A stretch of 64,000 bases of DNA from JANQHO01 sp965218075 (GTDB lineage Bacteria > Bacteroidota > Bacteroidia > Flavobacteriales > Schleiferiaceae): the NCBI GenBank assembly GCA_965218075.1, contig CBDCJZ010000003.1, positions 434,001 to 498,000 on the forward strand, in the 5' to 3' direction. This document shows positions 18,235 to 29,520 of the stretch, in pieces. Both the position numbers and the translations under genes were made by a program. The notes under the pieces were generated by a model. It was not told the origin of the DNA and did not search any database. It saw only the letters and a list, made by a program, of their open reading frames with translations. Within the stretch, counting starts at the first letter, position 1. Every line of letters begins with the position of its first letter.

Positions 18235-21200
18235 CTACTGCAAAATGATACGTCGGTTCACAGTAGCCCTTTCAGTAATCAGCTGCAATAGGTATACTCC
18301 ACTGCGATAAGCTCCCATCTCTAGCCTTTTTCTGTAGCTTCCGCTGAAACTCTCAATCTCATCTTCCAAGACTATTTGTCCCATCATATTAGTGATACGG
18401 ATCTCCATATCCTCTCCGAGAGAGGAGCTAAACTCCAGCTTGAAAACCCCTTCACTAGGATTTGGATAAATGCGAAATGAGCGCTCGAGAAGCTCATCTA
18501 TACCAATAATGGTTTTAATAGACAAGGGTCCTACCCAATTGCTCACATTGCCCACATTGCAACTGTCCTGTACATAGATATCATAAAAGATGTTAGGCAT
18601 CAAGCCCCTTAAAGTGCGAGGGCTAGACACATTGTATAAGAAAATACCGCTTCCCAGAGGAAAGTTTATAGGCCCATACTCAATATTCCAATTCGAAGCT
18701 CCACCGCTAGTCCAGCTCACAGTAGCGGTGATTTCAGTAATAGTGTGGAGCTTCAGCCCTGTGGGAGCCAAACAGCCAAGAGTCCTAAAAGTATGAGGAC
18801 CGGCCCAGCTACTCACATGACCTACTCCACAGCTATCCCGAACATAAAATTGATAAGACCGACCAGGTGTCAAACCGCTCACAGTATAAGAAGGGGTAGT
18901 CGTGGAAATCCGAGTTCCATTTCCCAGAGTAAAACCTCTTAGACCATATTCCAGCTCCCAATTAGAAGCCCCGCCCGTAATCCAAGAGAGCGTAGCAGTG
19001 TTCTGAGTAATAAGGGAAGCCAGCAAAGAGGAAGGTGTTGGACAGCTAATCGTGTTAAAATTATAAGGACCTGTCCAAGTACTCAAATTGTTACTACCGC
19101 AACTATCCCGAACATAGAAATCATAAGTTATTCCGGATGTCAAGGCAGTTAGAGTATAAGGATTTGAAACATTGTACACAAAAGCTCCCGATCCTGGAGC
19201 AAAACCTCTTAGACCATATTCCAGCTCCCAATTAGAAGCCCCGCCCGTAATCCAGGAGAGCATAGCGGTAGTCTGAGTAATATGGGAAGCTCTCAAAGAG
19301 GAAGGTTCTGGACAGCTAATCGTGTTAAAATTATAAGGACCTGCCCAAGTACTCAAATTGTTACTACCGCAACTATCCCGAACATAGAAATCATAAGTTA
19401 TTCCGGATGTCAAGGCAGTCAGGGTATGAGGGCTGGTGGCAGTACGAACCCGAATTCCATTTCCCAGAGTAAAACCTCTTAGACCATATTCCAGCACCCA
19501 ATTAGAAGCCCCGCCCGTAATCCAGGAGAGCATAGCGGTGTTCTGAGTAATACGGGTAGCCAGCAAAGAGGAAGGTGTTGGACAGCTAATCGTGTTAAAG
19601 TTATAAGGACCAGCCCAAGTACTCAAATTGTTATTGCCGCAACTATCCCGAACATAGAAATCATAAGTTGTTCCGGATGTCAAGCCAGTTAGAGTATAAG
19701 GATTTGAAACATTGTACACAAAAGTTCCCGATCTTGGAGTAAAACCTCTTAGACCATATTCTAGCACCCAATTAGAAGCCCCGCCCGTAATCCAGGAGAG
19801 CATAGCGGTGTTCTGAGTAATATGGGTAGCCAGCAAAGAGGAAGGTGTTGGACAGCTAATCGTGTTAAAGTTATAAGGACCTGCCCAAGTACTCAAATTG
19901 TTACTACCGCAACTATCCCGAACATAGAAATCATAAGTTATTCCGGATGTCAAGGCAGTCAGGGTATGAGGGTTGGTGGCAGTACGAACCCGAATTCCAT
20001 TTCCCAAAGTAAAACCTGAAAAGCCATATTCCAGCTCCCAATTAGAAGCTCCGCCTGTAATCCAAGAGAGCGTAGCGGTAGTCTGAGTAATATGGGAAGC
20101 TCTCAAAGAGGAAGGTGCTGGACAGCTAATCGTGTTAAAGTTATAAGGACCTGCCCAAGTACTCAAATTACCGTTGCCGCAACTATCTCGAACATAGAAA
20201 TCATAAGTTGTTCCGGGTGTCAAGACAGTCAGGGTATGAGGGTTGGTAGCAGTACGAACCCGAATTCCATCTCCCAGAGTAAAACCTCTTAGACCATATT
20301 CCAGCACCCAATTAGAAGCCCCGCCCGTAATCCAGGAGAGCGTAGCAGTGTTCTGAGTAATATGGGAAGCTCTCAAAGAGGAAGGTGTTGGACAGCTAAT
20401 CGTGTTAAAGTTATAAGGACCTGCCCAAGTACTCAAATTGTTACTGCCGCAACTATCCCGAACATAAAATTGATAAGACTGACCAGACGTCAAGCCGCTC
20501 ACAGTATAAGAAGGGGTAGTCGTGGAAATCCGAGTGCCACTTCCCAGAGTAAATCCAGAAAAACCATATTCTATATTCCAATTAGAAGCCCCGCCCGTAA
20601 TCCAGGAGAGCATAGCGGTGTTCTGAGTAATATGGGTAGCCAGCAAAGAGGAAGGTGCTGGACAGCTAATCGTGTTAAAGTTATAAGGACCAGCCCAAGT
20701 ACTCAAATTGTTATTGCCGCAACTATCCCGAACATAGAAATCATAAGTTGTTCCGGATGTCAAGCCAGTTAGAGTATAAGGATTTGAAACATTGTACACA
20801 AAAGTTCCCGATCTTGGAGTAAAACCTCTTAGACCATATTCTAGCACCCAATTAGAAGCCCCGCCCGTAATCCAGGAGAGCATAGCGGTGTTCTGAGTAA
20901 TATGGGTAGCCAGCAAAGAGGAAGGTGTTGGACAGCTAATCGTGTTAAAGTTATAAGGACCTGCCCAAGTACTCAAATTGTTACTACCGCAACTATCCCG
21001 AACATAGAAATCATAAGTTATTCCGGGTGTCAAGGCAGTCAGGGTATGAGGGTTGGTGGCAGTACGAACCCGAATTCCATTTCCCAAAGTAAAACCTGAA
21101 AAGCCATATTCCAGCTCCCAATTAGAAGCTCCGCCTGTAATCCAAGAGAGCGTAGCGGTAGTCTGAGTAATATGGGAAGCTCTCAAAGAGGAAGGTGCTG

Positions 21201-24200
21201 GACAGCTAATCGTGTTAAAGTTATAATGACCTGCCCAAGTACTCAAATTACCGTTGCCGCAACTATCTCGAACATAGAAATCATAAGTTGTTCCGGGTGT
21301 CAAGACAGTCAGGGTATGAGGGTTGGTAGCAGTACGAACCCGAATTCCATCTCCCAGAGTAAAACCTCTTAGACCATATTCCAGCACCCAATTAGAAGCC
21401 CCGCCCGTAATCCAGGAGAGCGTAGCAGTGTTCTGAGTAATATGGGAAGCTCTCAAAGAGGAAGGTGTTGGACAGCTAATCGTGTTAAAGTTATAAGGAC
21501 CTGCCCAAGTACTCAAATTGTTACTGCCGCAACTATCCCGAACATAAAATTGATAAGACTGACCAGACGTCAAGCCGCTCACAGTATAAGAAGGGGTAGT
21601 CGTGGAAATCCGAGTGCCACTTCCCAGAGTAAATCCAGAAAAACCATATTCTATATTCCAATTAGAAGCCCCGCCCGTAATCCAGGAGAGCATAGCGGTG
21701 TTCTGAGTAATATGGGTAGCCAGCAAAGAGGAAGGTGCTGGACAGCTAATCGTGTTAAAGTTATAAGGACCAGCCCAAGTACTCAAATTGTTATTGCCGC
21801 AACTATCCCGAACATAGAAATCATAAGTTGTTCCGGATGTCAAGCCAGTTAGAGTATAAGGATTTGAAACATTGTACACAAAAGTTCCCGATCTTGGAGT
21901 AAAACCTCTTAGACCATATTCTAGCACCCAATTAGAAGCCCCGCCCGTAATCCAGGAGAGCATAGCGGTGTTCTGAGTAATATGGGTAGCCAGCAAAGAG
22001 GAAGGTGTTGGACAGCTAATCGTGTTAAAGTTATAAGGACCTGCCCAAGTACTCAAATTGTTACTACCGCAACTATCCCGAACATAGAAATCATAAGTTA
22101 TTCCGGGTGTCAAGGCAGTCAGGGTATGAGGGTTGGTGGCAGTACGAACCCGAATTCCATTTCCCAAAGTAAAACCTGAAAAGCCATATTCCAGCTCCCA
22201 ATTAGAAGCTCCGCCTGTAATCCAAGAGAGCGTAGCGGTAGTCTGAGTAATATGGGAAGCTCTCAAAGAGGAAGGTGCTGGACAGCTAATCGTGTTAAAG
22301 TTATAATGACCTGCCCAAGTACTCAAATTACCGTTGCCGCAACTATCTCGAACATAGAAATCATAAGTTGTTCCGGGTGTCAAGACAGTCAGGGTATGAG
22401 GGTTGGTAGCAGTACGAACCCGAATTCCATCTCCCAGAGTAAAACCTCTTAGACCATATTCCAGCACCCAATTAGAAGCCCCGCCCGTAATCCAGGAGAG
22501 CGTAGCAGTGTTCTGAGTAATATGGGAAGCTCTCAAAGAGGAAGGTGTTGGACAGCTAATCGTGTTAAAGTTATAAGGACCTGCCCAAGTACTCAAATTG
22601 TTACTGCCGCAACTATCCCGAACATAAAATTGATAAGACTGACCAGACGTCAAGCCGCTCACAGTATAAGAAGGGGTAGTCGTGGAAATCCGAGTGCCAC
22701 TTCCCAGAGTAAATCCAGAAAAACCATATTCTATATTCCAATTAGAAGCCCCGCCCGTAATCCAGGAGAGCATAGCGGTGTTCTGAGTAATATGGGTAGC
22801 CAGCAAAGAGGAAGGTGCTGGACAGCTAATCGTGTTAAAGTTATAAGGACCAGCCCAAGTACTCAAATTGTTATTGCCGCAACTATCCCGAACATAGAAA
22901 TCATAAGTTGTTCCGGGTGTCAAGCCAGTCAGGGTATGAGGATTGGTAGCAGTACGAACCCGAATTCCATTTCCCAGAGTAAAACCTCTTAGACCATATT
23001 CCAGCACCCAATTAGAAGCCCCTCCCGTAGCCCAAGAGAGCGTAGCAGTGTTCTGAGTAATATTGATAGCCAGCAAAGAGGAAGGTGTTGGACAGCTAAT
23101 CGTGTTAAAGTTATAAGAACCAGCCCAAGTACTCAAATTGTTACTGCTGCAACTGTCCCGAACATAGAAATCATAAGTTGTTCCGGATGTCAAGCCAGTT
23201 AGAGTATAAGGATTTGAAACATTGTACACAAAAGTTCCCGATCTTGGAGTAAAACCTCTTAGACCATATTCCAGCACCCAATTAGAAGCCCCGCCCGTAA
23301 TCCAGGAGAGCATAGCGGTGTTCTGAGTAATACGGGTAGCCAGCAAAGAGGAAGGTGTTGGACAGCTAATCGTGTTAAAGTTATAAGGACTTGCCCAAGT
23401 ACTCAAATTGTTATTGCCGCAACTATCCCGAACATAGAAGTCATAAGTTGTTCCAGGTGTTAAGCCAGTCAGGGTATGAGGGTTGGTGGCAGTACGAACC
23501 CGAATTCCATTTCCCAGAGTAAAACCTCTTAGACCATATTCCAGCACCCAATTAGAAGTCCCTCCGGTAGCCCAAGAGAGCGTAGCGGTGTTCTGAGTAA
23601 TATGGGAAGCTCTCAAAGAGGAAGGTGTTGGACAGCTAATCGTGTTAAAGTTATAAGGACTTGCCCAAGTACTCAAATTGTTATTGCCGCAACTATCCCG
23701 AACATAGAAATCATAAGTTGTTCCGGATGTCAAGCCAGTTAGAGTATAAGGATTTGAAACATTGTACACAAAAGTTCCCGATCTTGGAGTAAAACCTCTT
23801 AGACCATATTCTAGCACCCAATTAGAAGCCCCGCCCGTAATCCAGGAGAGCATAGCGGTGTTCTGAGTAATACGGGTAGCCAGCAAAGAGGAAGGTGTTG
23901 GACAGCTAATCGTGTTAAAGTTATAAGGACCAGCCCAAGTACTCAAATTGTTATTGCCGCAACTATCCCGAACATAGAAATCATAAGTTGTTCCGGATGT
24001 CAAGCCAGTTAGAGTATAAGGATTTGAAACATTGTACACAAAAGTTCCCGATCTTGGAGTAAAACCTCTTAGACCATATTCTAGCACCCAATTAGAAGCC
24101 CCGCCCGTAATCCAGGAGAGCATAGCGGTGTTCTGAGTAATATGGGTAGCCAGCAAAGAGGAAGGTGTTGGACAGCTAATCGTGTTAAAGTTATAAGGAC

Positions 24201-27200
24201 CTGCCCAAGTACTCAAATTGTTACTACCGCAACTATCCCGAACATAGAAATCATAAGTTATTCCGGGTGTCAAGGCAGTCAGGGTATGAGGGTTGGTGGC
24301 AGTACGAACCCGAATTCCATTTCCCAAAGTAAAACCTGAAAAGCCATATTCCAGCTCCCAATTAGAAGCTCCGCCTGTAATCCAAGAGAGCGTAGCGGTA
24401 GTCTGAGTAATATGGGAAGCTCTCAAAGAGGAAGGTGCTGGACAGCTAATCGTGTTAAAGTTATAAGGACCTGCCCAAGTACTCAAATTACCGTTGCCGC
24501 AACTATCTCGAACATAGAAATCATAAGTTGTTCCGGGTGTCAAGACAGTCAGGGTATGAGGGTTGGTAGCAGTACGAACCCGAATTCCATCTCCCAGAGT
24601 AAAACCTCTTAGACCATATTCCAGCACCCAATTAGAAGCCCCGCCCGTAATCCAGGAGAGCGTAGCAGTGTTCTGAGTAATATGGGAAGCTCTCAAAGAG
24701 GAAGGTGTTGGACAGCTAATCGTGTTAAAGTTATAAGGACCTGCCCAAGTACTCAAATTGTTACTGCCGCAACTATCCCGAACATAAAATTGATAAGACT
24801 GACCAGACGTCAAGCCGCTCACAGTATAAGAAGGGGTAGTCGTGGAAATCCGAGTGCCACTTCCCAGAGTAAATCCAGAAAAACCATATTCTATATTCCA
24901 ATTAGAAGCCCCGCCCGTAATCCAGGAGAGCATAGCGGTGTTCTGAGTAATATGGGTAGCCAGCAAAGAGGAAGGTGCTGGACAGCTAATCGTGTTAAAG
25001 TTATAAGGACCAGCCCAAGTACTCAAATTGTTATTGCCGCAACTATCCCGAACATAGAAATCATAAGTTGTTCCGGGTGTCAAGCCAGTCAGGGTATGAG
25101 GATTGGTAGCAGTACGAACCCGAATTCCATTTCCCAGAGTAAAACCTCTTAGACCATATTCCAGCACCCAATTAGAAGCCCCTCCCGTAGCCCAAGAGAG
25201 CGTAGCAGTGTTCTGAGTAATATTGATAGCCAGCAAAGAGGAAGGTGTTGGACAGCTAATCGTGTTAAAGTTATAAGAACCAGCCCAAGTACTCAAATTG
25301 TTACTGCTGCAACTGTCCCGAACATAGAAATCATAAGTTGTTCCGGATGTCAAGCCAGTTAGAGTATAAGGATTTGAAACATTGTACACAAAAGTTCCCG
25401 ATCTTGGAGTAAAACCTCTTAGACCATATTCCAGCACCCAATTAGAAGCCCCGCCCGTAATCCAGGAGAGCATAGCGGTGTTCTGAGTAATACGGGTAGC
25501 CAGCAAAGAGGAAGGTGTTGGACAGCTAATCGTGTTAAAGTTATAAGGACTTGCCCAAGTACTCAAATTGTTATTGCCGCAACTATCCCGAACATAGAAG
25601 TCATAAGTTGTTCCAGGTGTTAAGCCAGTCAGGGTATGAGGGTTGGTGGCAGTACGAACCCGAATTCCATTTCCCAGAGTAAAACCTCTTAGACCATATT
25701 CCAGCACCCAATTAGAAGTCCCTCCGGTAGCCCAAGAGAGCGTAGCGGTGTTCTGAGTAATATGGGAAGCTCTCAAAGAGGAAGGTGTTGGACAGCTAAT
25801 CGTGTTAAAGTTATAAGGACTTGCCCAAGTACTCAAATTGTTATTGCCGCAACTATCCCGAACATAGAAATCATAAGTTGTTCCGGATGTCAAGCCAGTT
25901 AGAGTATAAGGATTTGAAACATTGTACACAAAAGTTCCCGATCTTGGAGTAAAACCTCTTAGACCATATTCTAGCACCCAATTAGAAGCCCCGCCCGTAA
26001 TCCAGGAGAGCATAGCGGTGTTCTGAGTAATACGGGTAGCCAGCAAAGAGGAAGGTGTTGGACAGCTAATCGTGTTAAAGTTATAAGGACCAGCCCAAGT
26101 ACTCAAATTGTTATTGCCGCAACTATCCCGAACATAGAAATCATAAGTTGTTCCGGATGTCAAGCCAGTTAGAGTATAAGGATTTGAAACATTGTACACA
26201 AAAGTTCCCGATCTTGGAGTAAAACCTCTTAGACCATATTCTAGCACCCAATTAGAAGCCCCGCCCGTAATCCAGGAGAGCATAGCGGTGTTCTGAGTAA
26301 TATGGGTAGCCAGCAAAGAGGAAGGTGTTGGACAGCTAATCGTGTTAAAGTTATAAGGACCTGCCCAAGTACTCAAATTGTTACTACCGCAACTATCCCG
26401 AACATAGAAATCATAAGTTATTCCGGGTGTCAAGGCAGTCAGGGTATGAGGGTTGGTGGCAGTACGAACCCGAATTCCATTTCCCAAAGTAAAACCTGAA
26501 AAGCCATATTCCAGCTCCCAATTAGAAGCTCCGCCTGTAATCCAAGAGAGCGTAGCGGTAGTCTGAGTAATATGGGAAGCTCTCAAAGAGGAAGGTGCTG
26601 GACAGCTAATCGTGTTAAAGTTATAAGGACCTGCCCAAGTACTCAAATTACCGTTGCCGCAACTATCTCGAACATAGAAATCATAAGTTGTTCCGGGTGT
26701 CAAGACAGTCAGGGTATGAGGGTTGGTAGCAGTACGAACCCGAATTCCATCTCCCAGAGTAAAACCTCTTAGACCATATTCCAGCACCCAATTAGAAGCC
26801 CCGCCCGTAATCCAGGAGAGCGTAGCAGTGTTCTGAGTAATATGGGAAGCTCTCAAAGAGGAAGGTGTTGGACAGCTAATCGTGTTAAAGTTATAAGGAC
26901 CTGCCCAAGTACTCAAATTGTTACTGCCGCAACTATCCCGAACATAAAATTGATAAGACTGACCAGACGTCAAGCCGCTCACAGTATAAGAAGGGGTAGT
27001 CGTGGAAATCCGAGTGCCACTTCCCAGAGTAAATCCAGAAAAACCATATTCTATATTCCAATTAGAAGCCCCGCCCGTAATCCAGGAGAGCATAGCGGTG
27101 TTCTGAGTAATATGGGTAGCCAGCAAAGAGGAAGGTGCTGGACAGCTAATCGTGTTAAAGTTATAAGGACCAGCCCAAGTACTCAAATTGTTATTGCCGC

Positions 27201-29487
27201 AACTATCCCGAACATAGAAATCATAAGTTGTTCCGGATGTCAAGCCAGTTAGAGTATAAGGATTTGAAACATTGTACACAAAAGTTCCCGATCTTGGAGT
27301 AAAACCTCTTAGACCATATTCTAGCACCCAATTAGAAGCCCCGCCCGTAATCCAGGAGAGCATAGCGGTGTTCTGAGTAATATGGGTAGCCAGCAAAGAG
27401 GAAGGTGTTGGACAGCTAATCGTGTTAAAGTTATAAGGACCTGCCCAAGTACTCAAATTGTTACTACCGCAACTATCCCGAACATAGAAATCATAAGTTA
27501 TTCCGGGTGTCAAGGCAGTCAGGGTATGAGGGTTGGTGGCAGTACGAACCCGAATTCCATTTCCCAAAGTAAAACCTGAAAAGCCATATTCCAGCTCCCA
27601 ATTAGAAGCTCCGCCTGTAATCCAAGAGAGCGTAGCGGTAGTCTGAGTAATATGGGAAGCTCTCAAAGAGGAAGGTGCTGGACAGCTAATCGTGTTAAAG
27701 TTATAAGGACCTGCCCAAGTACTCAAATTACCGTTGCCGCAACTATCTCGAACATAGAAATCATAAGTTGTTCCGGGTGTCAAGACAGTCAGGGTATGAG
27801 GGTTGGTAGCAGTACGAACCCGAATTCCATCTCCCAGAGTAAAACCTCTTAGACCATATTCCAGCACCCAATTAGAAGCCCCGCCCGTAATCCAGGAGAG
27901 CGTAGCAGTGTTCTGAGTAATATGGGAAGCTCTCAAAGAGGAAGGTGTTGGACAGCTAATCGTGTTAAAGTTATAAGGACCTGCCCAAGTACTCAAATTG
28001 TTACTGCCGCAACTATCCCGAACATAAAATTGATAAGACTGACCAGACGTCAAGCCGCTCACAGTATAAGAAGGGGTAGTCGTGGAAATCCGAGTGCCAC
28101 TTCCCAGAGTAAATCCAGAAAAACCATATTCTATATTCCAATTAGAAGCCCCGCCCGTAATCCAGGAGAGCATAGCGGTGTTCTGAGTAATATGGGTAGC
28201 CAGCAAAGAGGAAGGTGCTGGACAGCTAATCGTGTTAAAGTTATAAGGACCAGCCCAAGTACTCAAATTGTTATTGCCGCAACTATCCCGAACATAGAAA
28301 TCATAAGTTGTTCCGGATGTCAAGCCAGTTAGAGTATAAGGATTTGAAACATTGTACACAAAAGTTCCCGATCTTGGAGTAAAACCTCTTAGACCATATT
28401 CTAGCACCCAATTAGAAGCCCCGCCCGTAATCCAGGAGAGCATAGCGGTGTTCTGAGTAATATGGGTAGCCAGCAAAGAGGAAGGTGTTGGACAGCTAAT
28501 CGTGTTAAAGTTATAAGGACCTGCCCAAGTACTCAAATTGTTACTACCGCAACTATCCCGAACATAGAAATCATAAGTTATTCCGGGTGTCAAGGCAGTC
28601 AGGGTATGAGGGTTGGTGGCAGTACGAACCCGAATTCCATTTCCCAAAGTAAAACCTGAAAAGCCATATTCCAGCTCCCAATTAGAAGCTCCGCCTGTAA
28701 TCCAAGAGAGCGTAGCGGTAGTCTGAGTAATATGGGAAGCTCTCAAAGAGGAAGGTGCTGGACAGCTAATCGTGTTAAAGTTATAATGACCTGCCCAAGT
28801 ACTCAAATTACCGTTGCCGCAACTATCTCGAACATAGAAATCATAAGTTGTTCCGGGTGTCAAGACAGTCAGGGTATGAGGGTTGGTAGCAGTACGAACC
28901 CGAATTCCATCTCCCAGAGTAAAACCTCTTAGACCATATTCCAGCACCCAATTAGAAGCCCCGCCCGTAATCCAGGAGAGCGTAGCAGTGTTCTGAGTAA
29001 TATGGGAAGCTCTCAAAGAGGAAGGTGTTGGACAGCTAATCGTGTTAAAGTTATAAGGACCTGCCCAAGTACTCAAATTGTTACTGCCGCAACTATCCCG
29101 AACATAAAATTGATAAGACTGACCAGACGTCAAGCCGCTCACAGTATAAGAAGGGGTAGTCGTGGAAATCCGAGTGCCACTTCCCAGAGTAAATCCAGAA
29201 AAACCATATTCTATATTCCAATTAGAAGCCCCGCCCGTAATCCAGGAGAGCATAGCGGTGTTCTGAGTAATATGGGTAGCCAGCAAAGAGGAAGGTGCTG
29301 GACAGCTAATCGTGTTAAAGTTATAAGGACCAGCCCAAGTACTCAAATTGTTATTGCCGCAACTATCCCGAACATAGAAATCATAAGTTGTTCCGGGTGT
29401 CAAGCCAGTCAGGGTATGAGGATTGGTAGCAGTACGAACCCGAATTCCATTTCCCAGAGTAAAACCTCTTAGACCATATTCCAGCAC
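18235..29487 (-). CDS. C-terminal portion of a split giant FN3-repeat T9SS protein
   Basis: This open frame of about 3750 codons consists of about 40 FN3 domains of exactly 90 residues (CPxPSSL ... TLSWITGGASNW ... YDFYVRDSCG ... WAGPYNFNTIS), then the family's penultimate FN3 domain (CLAPTGL) and the type A sorting domain (FRIYPNPSEG to RRIILQ). It has no signal peptide and no own promoter: the apparent start is an internal codon inside an FN3 domain, and the frame really continues to about 29520, where an 11-nt deletion breaks it. It is therefore the 3' part of the gene whose 5' part is 30715-35826. Whether it is expressed depends on whether the breaks at 29.5-30.7 kb are real. As drawn, it could not be exported by itself. 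Confidence 0.75.
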   Translation of the reverse strand: MLEYGLRGFTLGNGIRVRTATNPHTLTGLTPGTTYDFYVRDSCGNNNLSTWAGPYNFNTISCPAPSSLLATHITQNTAMLSWITGGASNWNIEYGFSGFTLGSGTRISTTTPSYTVSGLTSGQSYQFYVRDSCGSNNLSTWAGPYNFNTISCPTPSSLRASHITQNTATLSWITGGASNWVLEYGLRGFTLGDGIRVRTATNPHTLTVLTPGTTYDFYVRDSCGNGNLSTWAGHYNFNTISCPAPSSLRASHITQTTATLSWITGGASNWELEYGFSGFTLGNGIRVRTATNPHTLTALTPGITYDFYVRDSCGSNNLSTWAGPYNFNTISCPTPSSLLATHITQNTAMLSWITGGASNWVLEYGLRGFTPRSGTFVYNVSNPYTLTGLTSGTTYDFYVRDSCGNNNLSTWAGPYNFNTISCPAPSSLLATHITQNTAMLSWITGGASNWNIEYGFSGFTLGSGTRISTTTPSYTVSGLTSGQSYQFYVRDSCGSNNLSTWAGPYNFNTISCPTPSSLRASHITQNTATLSWITGGASNWVLEYGLRGFTLGDGIRVRTATNPHTLTVLTPGTTYDFYVRDSCGNGNLSTWAGPYNFNTISCPAPSSLRASHITQTTATLSWITGGASNWELEYGFSGFTLGNGIRVRTATNPHTLTALTPGITYDFYVRDSCGSNNLSTWAGPYNFNTISCPTPSSLLATHITQNTAMLSWITGGASNWVLEYGLRGFTPRSGTFVYNVSNPYTLTGLTSGTTYDFYVRDSCGNNNLSTWAGPYNFNTISCPAPSSLLATHITQNTAMLSWITGGASNWNIEYGFSGFTLGSGTRISTTTPSYTVSGLTSGQSYQFYVRDSCGSNNLSTWAGPYNFNTISCPTPSSLRASHITQNTATLSWITGGASNWVLEYGLRGFTLGDGIRVRTATNPHTLTVLTPGTTYDFYVRDSCGNGNLSTWAGPYNFNTISCPAPSSLRASHITQTTATLSWITGGASNWELEYGFSGFTLGNGIRVRTATNPHTLTALTPGITYDFYVRDSCGSNNLSTWAGPYNFNTISCPTPSSLLATHITQNTAMLSWITGGASNWVLEYGLRGFTPRSGTFVYNVSNPYTLTGLTSGTTYDFYVRDSCGNNNLSTWAGPYNFNTISCPTPSSLLATRITQNTAMLSWITGGASNWVLEYGLRGFTPRSGTFVYNVSNPYTLTGLTSGTTYDFYVRDSCGNNNLSTWASPYNFNTISCPTPSSLRASHITQNTATLSWATGGTSNWVLEYGLRGFTLGNGIRVRTATNPHTLTGLTPGTTYDFYVRDSCGNNNLSTWASPYNFNTISCPTPSSLLATRITQNTAMLSWITGGASNWVLEYGLRGFTPRSGTFVYNVSNPYTLTGLTSGTTYDFYVRDSCSSNNLSTWAGSYNFNTISCPTPSSLLAINITQNTATLSWATGGASNWVLEYGLRGFTLGNGIRVRTATNPHTLTGLTPGTTYDFYVRDSCGNNNLSTWAGPYNFNTISCPAPSSLLATHITQNTAMLSWITGGASNWNIEYGFSGFTLGSGTRISTTTPSYTVSGLTSGQSYQFYVRDSCGSNNLSTWAGPYNFNTISCPTPSSLRASHITQNTATLSWITGGASNWVLEYGLRGFTLGDGIRVRTATNPHTLTVLTPGTTYDFYVRDSCGNGNLSTWAGPYNFNTISCPAPSSLRASHITQTTATLSWITGGASNWELEYGFSGFTLGNGIRVRTATNPHTLTALTPGITYDFYVRDSCGSNNLSTWAGPYNFNTISCPTPSSLLATHITQNTAMLSWITGGASNWVLEYGLRGFTPRSGTFVYNVSNPYTLTGLTSGTTYDFYVRDSCGNNNLSTWAGPYNFNTISCPTPSSLLATRITQNTAMLSWITGGASNWVLEYGLRGFTPRSGTFVYNVSNPYTLTGLTSGTTYDFYVRDSCGNNNLSTWASPYNFNTISCPTPSSLRASHITQNTATLSWATGGTSNWVLEYGLRGFTLGNGIRVRTATNPHTLTGLTPGTTYDFYVRDSCGNNNLSTWASPYNFNTISCPTPSSLLATRITQNTAMLSWITGGASNWVLEYGLRGFTPRSGTFVYNVSNPYTLTGLTSGTTYDFYVRDSCSSNNLSTWAGSYNFNTISCPTPSSLLAINITQNTATLSWATGGASNWVLEYGLRGFTLGNGIRVRTATNPHTLTGLTPGTTYDFYVRDSCGNNNLSTWAGPYNFNTISCPAPSSLLATHITQNTAMLSWITGGASNWNIEYGFSGFTLGSGTRISTTTPSYTVSGLTSGQSYQFYVRDSCGSNNLSTWAGPYNFNTISCPTPSSLRASHITQNTATLSWITGGASNWVLEYGLRGFTLGDGIRVRTATNPHTLTVLTPGTTYDFYVRDSCGNGNLSTWAGHYNFNTISCPAPSSLRASHITQTTATLSWITGGASNWELEYGFSGFTLGNGIRVRTATNPHTLTALTPGITYDFYVRDSCGSNNLSTWAGPYNFNTISCPTPSSLLATHITQNTAMLSWITGGASNWVLEYGLRGFTPRSGTFVYNVSNPYTLTGLTSGTTYDFYVRDSCGNNNLSTWAGPYNFNTISCPAPSSLLATHITQNTAMLSWITGGASNWNIEYGFSGFTLGSGTRISTTTPSYTVSGLTSGQSYQFYVRDSCGSNNLSTWAGPYNFNTISCPTPSSLRASHITQNTATLSWITGGASNWVLEYGLRGFTLGDGIRVRTATNPHTLTVLTPGTTYDFYVRDSCGNGNLSTWAGHYNFNTISCPAPSSLRASHITQTTATLSWITGGASNWELEYGFSGFTLGNGIRVRTATNPHTLTALTPGITYDFYVRDSCGSNNLSTWAGPYNFNTISCPTPSSLLATHITQNTAMLSWITGGASNWVLEYGLRGFTPRSGTFVYNVSNPYTLTGLTSGTTYDFYVRDSCGNNNLSTWAGPYNFNTISCPAPSSLLATHITQNTAMLSWITGGASNWNIEYGFSGFTLGSGTRISTTTPSYTVSGLTSGQSYQFYVRDSCGSNNLSTWAGPYNFNTISCPTPSSLRASHITQNTATLSWITGGASNWVLEYGLRGFTLGDGIRVRTATNPHTLTVLTPGTTYDFYVRDSCGNGNLSTWAGPYNFNTISCPAPSSLRASHITQTTATLSWITGGASNWELEYGFSGFTLGNGIRVRTATNPHTLTALTSGITYDFYVRDSCGSNNLSTWAGPYNFNTISCPTPSSLLATHITQNTAMLSWITGGASNWVLEYGLRGFTPRSGTFVYNVSNPYTLTGLTSGTTYDFYVRDSCGNNNLSTWAGPYNFNTISCPTPSSLLATRITQNTAMLSWITGGASNWVLEYGLRGFTLGNGIRVRTATSPHTLTALTSGITYDFYVRDSCGSNNLSTWAGPYNFNTISCPEPSSLRASHITQTTAMLSWITGGASNWELEYGLRGFAPGSGAFVYNVSNPYTLTALTSGITYDFYVRDSCGSNNLSTWTGPYNFNTISCPTPSSLLASLITQNTATLSWITGGASNWELEYGLRGFTLGNGTRISTTTPSYTVSGLTPGRSYQFYVRDSCGVGHVSSWAGPHTFRTLGCLAPTGLKLHTITEITATVSWTSGGASNWNIEYGPINFPLGSGIFLYNVSSPRTLRGLMPNIFYDIYVQDSCNVGNVSNWVGPLSIKTIIGIDELLERSFRIYPNPSEGVFKLEFSSSLGEDMEIRITNMMGQIVLEDEIESFSGSYRKRLEMGAYRSGVYLLQLITERATVNRRIILQ

Positions 29488-29520
29488 CCAATTAGAAGCC
29501 CCTCCCGTAGCCCAAGAGAG
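18790..29520 (-). repeat. 270-bp FN3 repeat array with 1080-bp higher-order units
   Basis: The array consists of in-frame 270-bp units. From 19681 upward they are arranged as 1080-bp blocks of four units. Block A occurs at 19681-20760, 20761-21840, 21841-22920, 24001-25080, 26161-27240, 27241-28320 and 28321-29400. Block B occurs at 22921-24000 and 25081-26160, with a damaged third copy from 29401 to about 30370. Copies differ by only a few bases. One marker, ttataatgacc instead of ttataaggacc, is found in the A copies beginning 20761, 21841 and 28321 only. Such identity implies very recent amplification or continuing gene conversion. Confidence 0.9.

Noticed and set aside
19681..29400. Possible CRISPR-like array because of regular repeats
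   Set aside because: Units are 270 bp without unique spacers and are fully coding for FN3 domains.
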